Origin: Anodontia alba
Lineage: Eukaryota > Mollusca > Bivalvia > Lucinida > Lucinidae
DNA: 64,000 bases
Reading direction: 5' to 3'
Assembly: GCA_964016985.1 (NCBI GenBank)
Contig: OZ024827.1
Span: 78,012,335 to 78,076,334 of the forward strand
In this document: positions 60,040 to 64,000 of the stretch, one piece after another
How the letters are laid out: the number at the start of each line of letters is the position of its first letter
Position numbering within the stretch: the stretch's first letter is position 1
Notes under the pieces: generated by a model
The model's input: only the letters and a program-made list of their open reading frames with translations
Database searches by the model: none
What the model was told of the DNA's origin: nothing
Position numbers and translations under genes: made by a program

Positions 60040-60389
60040 TGAATACACTTCCAGAAAGTTTTACAAGACGGGCGCAATGTATACAGGAGCTTTGTTGGTA
60101 AGTTGTATTTATCAGGACAATTAAAAGTAATAAGATGTAATGCGACAGACTGCATACTTACTTGTTAAAGTAATTAAGGTTAACACTTTTGATACCCTCT
60201 ATAACTGTAAGAAGGTGTATCAGTCCGCAGACTCAGTGGCGGCTAAATCCTTAACCCTCTCTAGACAGTTTGTGCCTGCCTGTACATTCTCGTATTTGTT
60301 GTGGCACATTGTGGTTCTACTAGTAGCTGTCAAGTACTCTGCATGACTTTCGGGGACTGCTGTGCCCTTCTCCGTTTCATCATAGTATT
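60038..60389. other. Unassigned
   Basis: A 68-residue frame at 60140-60346 has no known motif. Confidence 0.3.
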
Positions 60390-60682
60390 CATTACGAAAA
60401 CATGCCTATTGAAATATATATATTCAAATATATAGAAAATTTTACCGCCAAAAAACGAAAGTTTTCAGATAAAAAATTCTGATATTTTTCATATTTCTGT
60501 TCAAAACATAGATTGTTGGTACTCGTTAGAACCGCCTCGATGAGGCGGTTCTAACGGGTACCCAAAATCTATGTTTTTGAGCAGAAATCAAAAAAATAAT
60601 GTATACCCCTGTAAACCCCAGTTTAATTATATAAAAGTTGGGTTTAAGGGGGTCAACATTATATAGGCGTGTTTTCGTGATG
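60390..60682. mobile_element. Family A hairpin element, copy 13
   Basis: Ends CATTACGAAAACATGCCTAT and ATAGGCGTGTTTTCGTGATG. A short ATATATATTCAA duplication sits just inside the left end; centre CCTCGATGAGG. Confidence 0.87.
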
Positions 60683-60837
60683 TGAGAAATTAATTTATGT
60701 TTTTTTGTTATGTTAATCCACTGATGTGTTCGAGAATCCCATACGAGGACCGAACTTTGTAGCTGAAACTTTATCCTGATGAAGAACTGAAGCGCGGTTA
60801 GACTTCCTAAAACCATGTTTTACATTCCCCAGGACTA
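60683..60837. other. Unassigned spacer
   Basis: Nothing recognised. Confidence 0.3.
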
Positions 60838-61125
60838 CGGGCGAAGGTTGTGGCCACATAAAATCGTTTTAAGCCCCCACAGTAATATTTAACTAACGGT
60901 TCCAAGGCGGTGCTTCTGCTATGGATTACTATATCTGTCATTGTATGTTTTTGCATGTATGTCCTGGTGATTTTTTTTTTGGACAGAGGCGGTTCGAACG
61001 AGTACCCACAATCTAGGTTTTGAGCAGAAATAAGAAAAATAATGTATACCCCTGTAAACTCCAGTTTTACTATATAAAAGTGGTTTTTAAGGGGGTCAAA
61101 ATTATATAGGCATGTTTTCGTGATG
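60838..61125. mobile_element. Retroelement tail fused to half a family A element (copy 14)
   Basis: 60838-60980 is the diverged tail (GTTGTGGCCACATAAAATCG, GGTTCCAAGGCGGTGCTTCT, GTTTTTGCATGTATGTCCTG), matching 17085-17220. From about 60985 the right half of family A follows (AGGCGGTTCGAACGAGTACC to ATAGGCATGTTTTCGTGATG). The left half is missing, so the junction marks a deletion or rearrangement. Confidence 0.75.
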
Positions 61126-61159
61126 GATAGCCTGAATGCTGTGGAAGCGAAAACTATAA

Positions 61160-61246
61160 ACAAACTGAGCAAATGCGCAGATTGATCTGAGTCTTCGCTG
61201 GTCGCACAAGTCTTATTGTAGGTTTTGTCTTGCGCTGGCTCAGTCA
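61160..61246. mobile_element. Family D element, right end only
   Basis: AAATGCGCAGATTGATCTGA, GTCTTCGCTGGTCGCACAAG, TTATTGTAGGTTTTGTCTTG and CGCTGGCTCA, the same end as at 46520. Confidence 0.65.
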
Positions 61247-61755
61247 TTACTATTATAAGTCCGTGCCCTGCTTTTCTTGCTGTGCGACAATACTCAAGTG
61301 TATAATATGACAGTCTTCAAAAACGATTAAGTTAATAAAACTGTCACTTTGTTTATTTATCATCAGAAAACCATATGGCCTTTTATCCAGTTTTTCTGAT
61401 GCGGTTTTATCACAAATACTTTTAACAGCAATGCAGCTTATGAAAATCTATTCAGGCAAAGGACCAGCTGCAAATATTAAGAATCCTAATCATTTCTTTC
61501 CTTTTAAAGCAAAGAGTCGTTCTCAACAAGTATTAATTTGGGATTTTTGAATTGAATGTTTTATTGGCGAAGTCAAGCTGGCTTACAGGAGAAAGTGCTG
61601 AGAGTCTGAAACCAAAAACCTAAAATAAACCATGATGGGAAACACTCACTGAATGTAGAAACAAACGCAAACTTCTTCTAAATATTTTTAAAAAATGAAC
61701 CTAAATAGATAAAAATAAAAATAAAATAAAATAAAAGAAGGGCTATATCTCTTGG
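61247..61755. other. Unassigned AT-rich stretch
   Basis: AAATAAAATAAAA-rich at 61710-61735. No gene is seen. Confidence 0.35.
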
Positions 61756-64000
61756 TTTTTAGCTCACCTAAGCACATAGTGCTCGGTAAGCTATTCTGAT
61801 AGGCCAGTTCTCCGGGGTCCGTCGTTCGGCGTCCGTCAACAATTGACATTTCCTCCTAAACCACTGGGCCAATTCGGACCTATCTTCACTAGAATGATCC
61901 TTGGGAGGTACTGACTGAAATTTGTTCAAAAATTTGGAATCCAAGCAGAACTCTGGTTGCCATGGCAACAAATAGTGAAAATTAGCAAAAACATTTAAAA
62001 ATCTTCTTGTCTGAAACCAGAAGGCACAGGTGTTTGGTATTTGGTATGTAGCTTCACCTAATGGACCATTACCAAAGTTGTTCAAATTATAGCCCTAGGG
62101 TCAAAATTGGACCCGCCCTAGAGATCAATTGTTTTACATAGACCCTTATAGGGAAAAACATTTAAAAATCTTCTTGTCTGAAACCAGAAGGCCCAGGTCT
62201 TTAATATTTGGTATGTAGCTTCACCTAATGAACCAGTACCAAAGTTGTTCAACTTATAGCCCTGGGGTAAAAATTTGCCTCACCCTAGGGGTCACATGTT
62301 TTACATAGACCCTTATAGGGAGAAACCTTTAAAAATCTTCTTGTCTGAAACCAGAAGGCCCACGTCTTTGATATTTGGTATGTAGCTTCACCTAAGAGAC
62401 CATTACCAAAATTGTTCAAATTATAGCCCTTGGGTCAAAATTGGCCCTGCCCTAGGTGTAACATATTTTACATAGGCCCTTATAGGGAAAACCTTTAAAA
62501 ATCTTCTCGTCTAGAACCAGAAGGCCCAGGTCTTTGATATTGGTACACAGTTTTGTCAAGTAAACCTCTACCAAGATTGTTCAAATTATAGCCCCTGGGT
62601 CAAAAGTGGCCCCGCCCTAGGGTCACATTTTATACAAAGACCTTTTTAGGGAAAAACTTTTAGAAAAACTTTTATTTGAAACCAGAAGGCCCATGCCTTT
62701 GATATTTGGTACACAGCCTTGTCTAGTGGACCTCTGCCAAGATTGTTATAGCCCTGCGGTCAAAGTTGGTCCCGCCCTAGGGGTCGCATATTTTACATAG
62801 GCCCTAATAGGGTAAAACATTTAAAAATATTCTTGTCTGAAACCAGAAGGCCCAGGTGTTTAATATTTGGTACACAACTTTGTCTAGTGGACCTCTATCA
62901 AGATTGTTCAAATTATAGCCCTGGGGTCACATGTTATACATAGACCCTTATAGGGAAAAACCTTTAAAAATCTTGTCTGAAACCAGAAGGCCCAGGTCTT
63001 TGATATTTGGTATGTAGTTTCATCTAGAGGACCTCCAGCCAGATTGTTCATATTATAGCCCTGCAGCCAAAAACGGCCCCGCCCAGGAGCCAACATGTTT
63101 TACATAGACTAACATAGTGAAAACTTTAAAAATCTTCTTGTCTGAAACCAGAATGCCCAGGTGTTTTATATTTGATATATAGTTTCATCTAGTGGACCTC
63201 TACCAAGATTGTTCAAATTGCAGCCCTTGGGCCAAAAAATAGCCCCGCCTAGGGGCCAACATATTTTACATAGACTAACATAGGGAAAACCTTTTAAAAT
63301 ATTCTTGTCTGAAACCAAAAGGCCCAGGTCTTTGATATTTGGTATGTAGCTTCACCTAATTGGCCATTACCAAAGTTGTTCAAATTAAAGCCCTGCAGTC
63401 AAAGTTGGCCCCGTCCTAGGGGTCACATGTTTTACAAGATAGACCCTTATAGGAAAAAAACCTTTAAAAATATTATTGTCTGAAACCAGAAGGACCATGA
63501 TTTTGATATTTGGTACACAGCTTTATCTAGTGGACCTCTGCCAAGATGGTATAAGTTATAGCTCTGGCGCCAAAAATGGCCTCGCCCAGGGGCCCACATG
63601 TTTTACATGGACTTATATAGGGAAAACCTTGAAAAATCTTCTTGTTTGAAACAAGAAGGCCCAGGTGTTTGATATTTGGTACACAGCTTTGTCTAGTGGC
63701 ATCTAACACGATTCTTCAAATTGTTTAGTAGACCTCTACCAAGATTGTTCAAATTGTAGCCCTGGGGTGAAAATTGGCCCCGCCCTAGGGGTCACATGTT
63801 TTAAATAGACCCTTATAGGGAAAACCTTTAAAAATCTTGTCTGAAACCAGACGGCCCAGGTCTTTGATATTTGGTATGTAGCTTCATCTAGAGGACCTCT
63901 AGCAAGATTGTTCAAAGTATAGCCCTGGGGTCAAAAATGGCCCCGCCCAGGGACCAACATGTTTTACATATAGACTTACATAGGCAAAACCTTTAAAAAT
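61756..64000. repeat. Tandem array, period about 166 bp, runs off the window
   Basis: After a head segment (AGCTCACCTAAGCACATAGT...GTCGTTCGGCGTCCGTCAAC, 61757-61990), units with TTTAAAAATCTTCTTGTCTG, AACCAGAAGGCCCAGGTCTT, TGATATTTGGTATGTAGCTT, TTGTTCAAATTATAGCCCTG and GGCCCCGCCCTAGGGGTCAC repeat at about 61994, 62161, 62328, 62494, 62658, 62820, 62963, 63125, 63293, 63463, 63629, 63817 and 63992. Most spacings are 162-170; two outliers (143 and 188) reflect small indels. The array is open at the right edge. Several minus-strand frames across it repeat the same residues and are not genes. Confidence 0.9.

Noticed and set aside
60807..61247. 146-residue minus frame
   Set aside because: A concatenation of family D, half of family A and a retroelement tail; contains no domain.
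61768..63709. Minus frames repeating words such as TYQI..T.AFWFQT
   Set aside because: They are the translation of the 166 bp tandem units; the same residues recur in each unit.
1..64000. Bacterial-style operons, ribosome-binding sites, rRNA genes or plasmid origins
   Set aside because: No such structure seen; transposon types, microsatellites and AT-rich non-coding composition all indicate a eukaryotic nuclear genome.

Overview
The window reads as a gene-poor stretch of a repeat-laden animal genome, most likely a marine bivalve mollusc. It is AT-rich, has no operon structure or ribosome-binding sites, and contains no open frame recognisable as a host gene. It is packed with short palindromic elements, non-LTR retrotransposon debris, broken Tc1/mariner copies, SINE-like units and satellite arrays. 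The bivalve assignment rests on recognising several of these repeat styles from other bivalve genomes, so it is inference and not proof.

Layout. 0-3 kb: dispersed repeats, a tiny reverse-transcriptase remnant and a decayed Tc1 transposase (minus strand). 3-8.5 kb: the first copies of the main ~275 bp hairpin element ('family A') and several other palindromic elements. 8.9-10 kb: a badly decayed mariner (minus). 10-19.5 kb: dense hairpin elements, a pogo-type non-autonomous element, retroelement 3' tails (14.15 and 16.8 kb) and a reverse-transcriptase C-terminal remnant (17.4 kb). 20-21.2 kb: a DD34D mariner (plus) followed by a 43 bp array. 25.0-26.8 kb: a ~0.67 kb tandem duplication cutting through a tRNA-type SINE, then another retroelement tail. 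28.0-29.3 kb: a second, fuller copy of the same mariner family (minus). 30-40 kb: hairpin elements and a ~140 bp-period array (36.5-38.0 kb) split by a pogo-type element. 40.3-45.3 kb: the largest unit, a near full-length but inactivated CR1/L2-like LINE (zinc knuckle, AP endonuclease, reverse transcriptase, C-terminal domain), split by a ~1.1 kb insertion of an unrelated retroelement on the opposite strand. 45.4-61 kb: more hairpins, SINE-like units, a diverged segmental duplication and the minus-strand end of another LINE (56.0-56.4 kb). 61.76 kb to the window end: a ~166 bp-period tandem array running off the edge.

Functionally there is no pathway here. The window is a layered record of transposition: autonomous elements (all broken), non-autonomous hairpin families present in 2 to about 15 copies, and nested insertions that give relative ages. 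The most notable features are the family A hairpin element (13 full-length copies plus one half copy), a reverse-transcriptase family represented by three remnants whose 3' ends finish in T-runs instead of poly-A, and two satellite arrays of different period that share a capping motif. All coordinates of repeat edges are read by eye and may be off by several bases.
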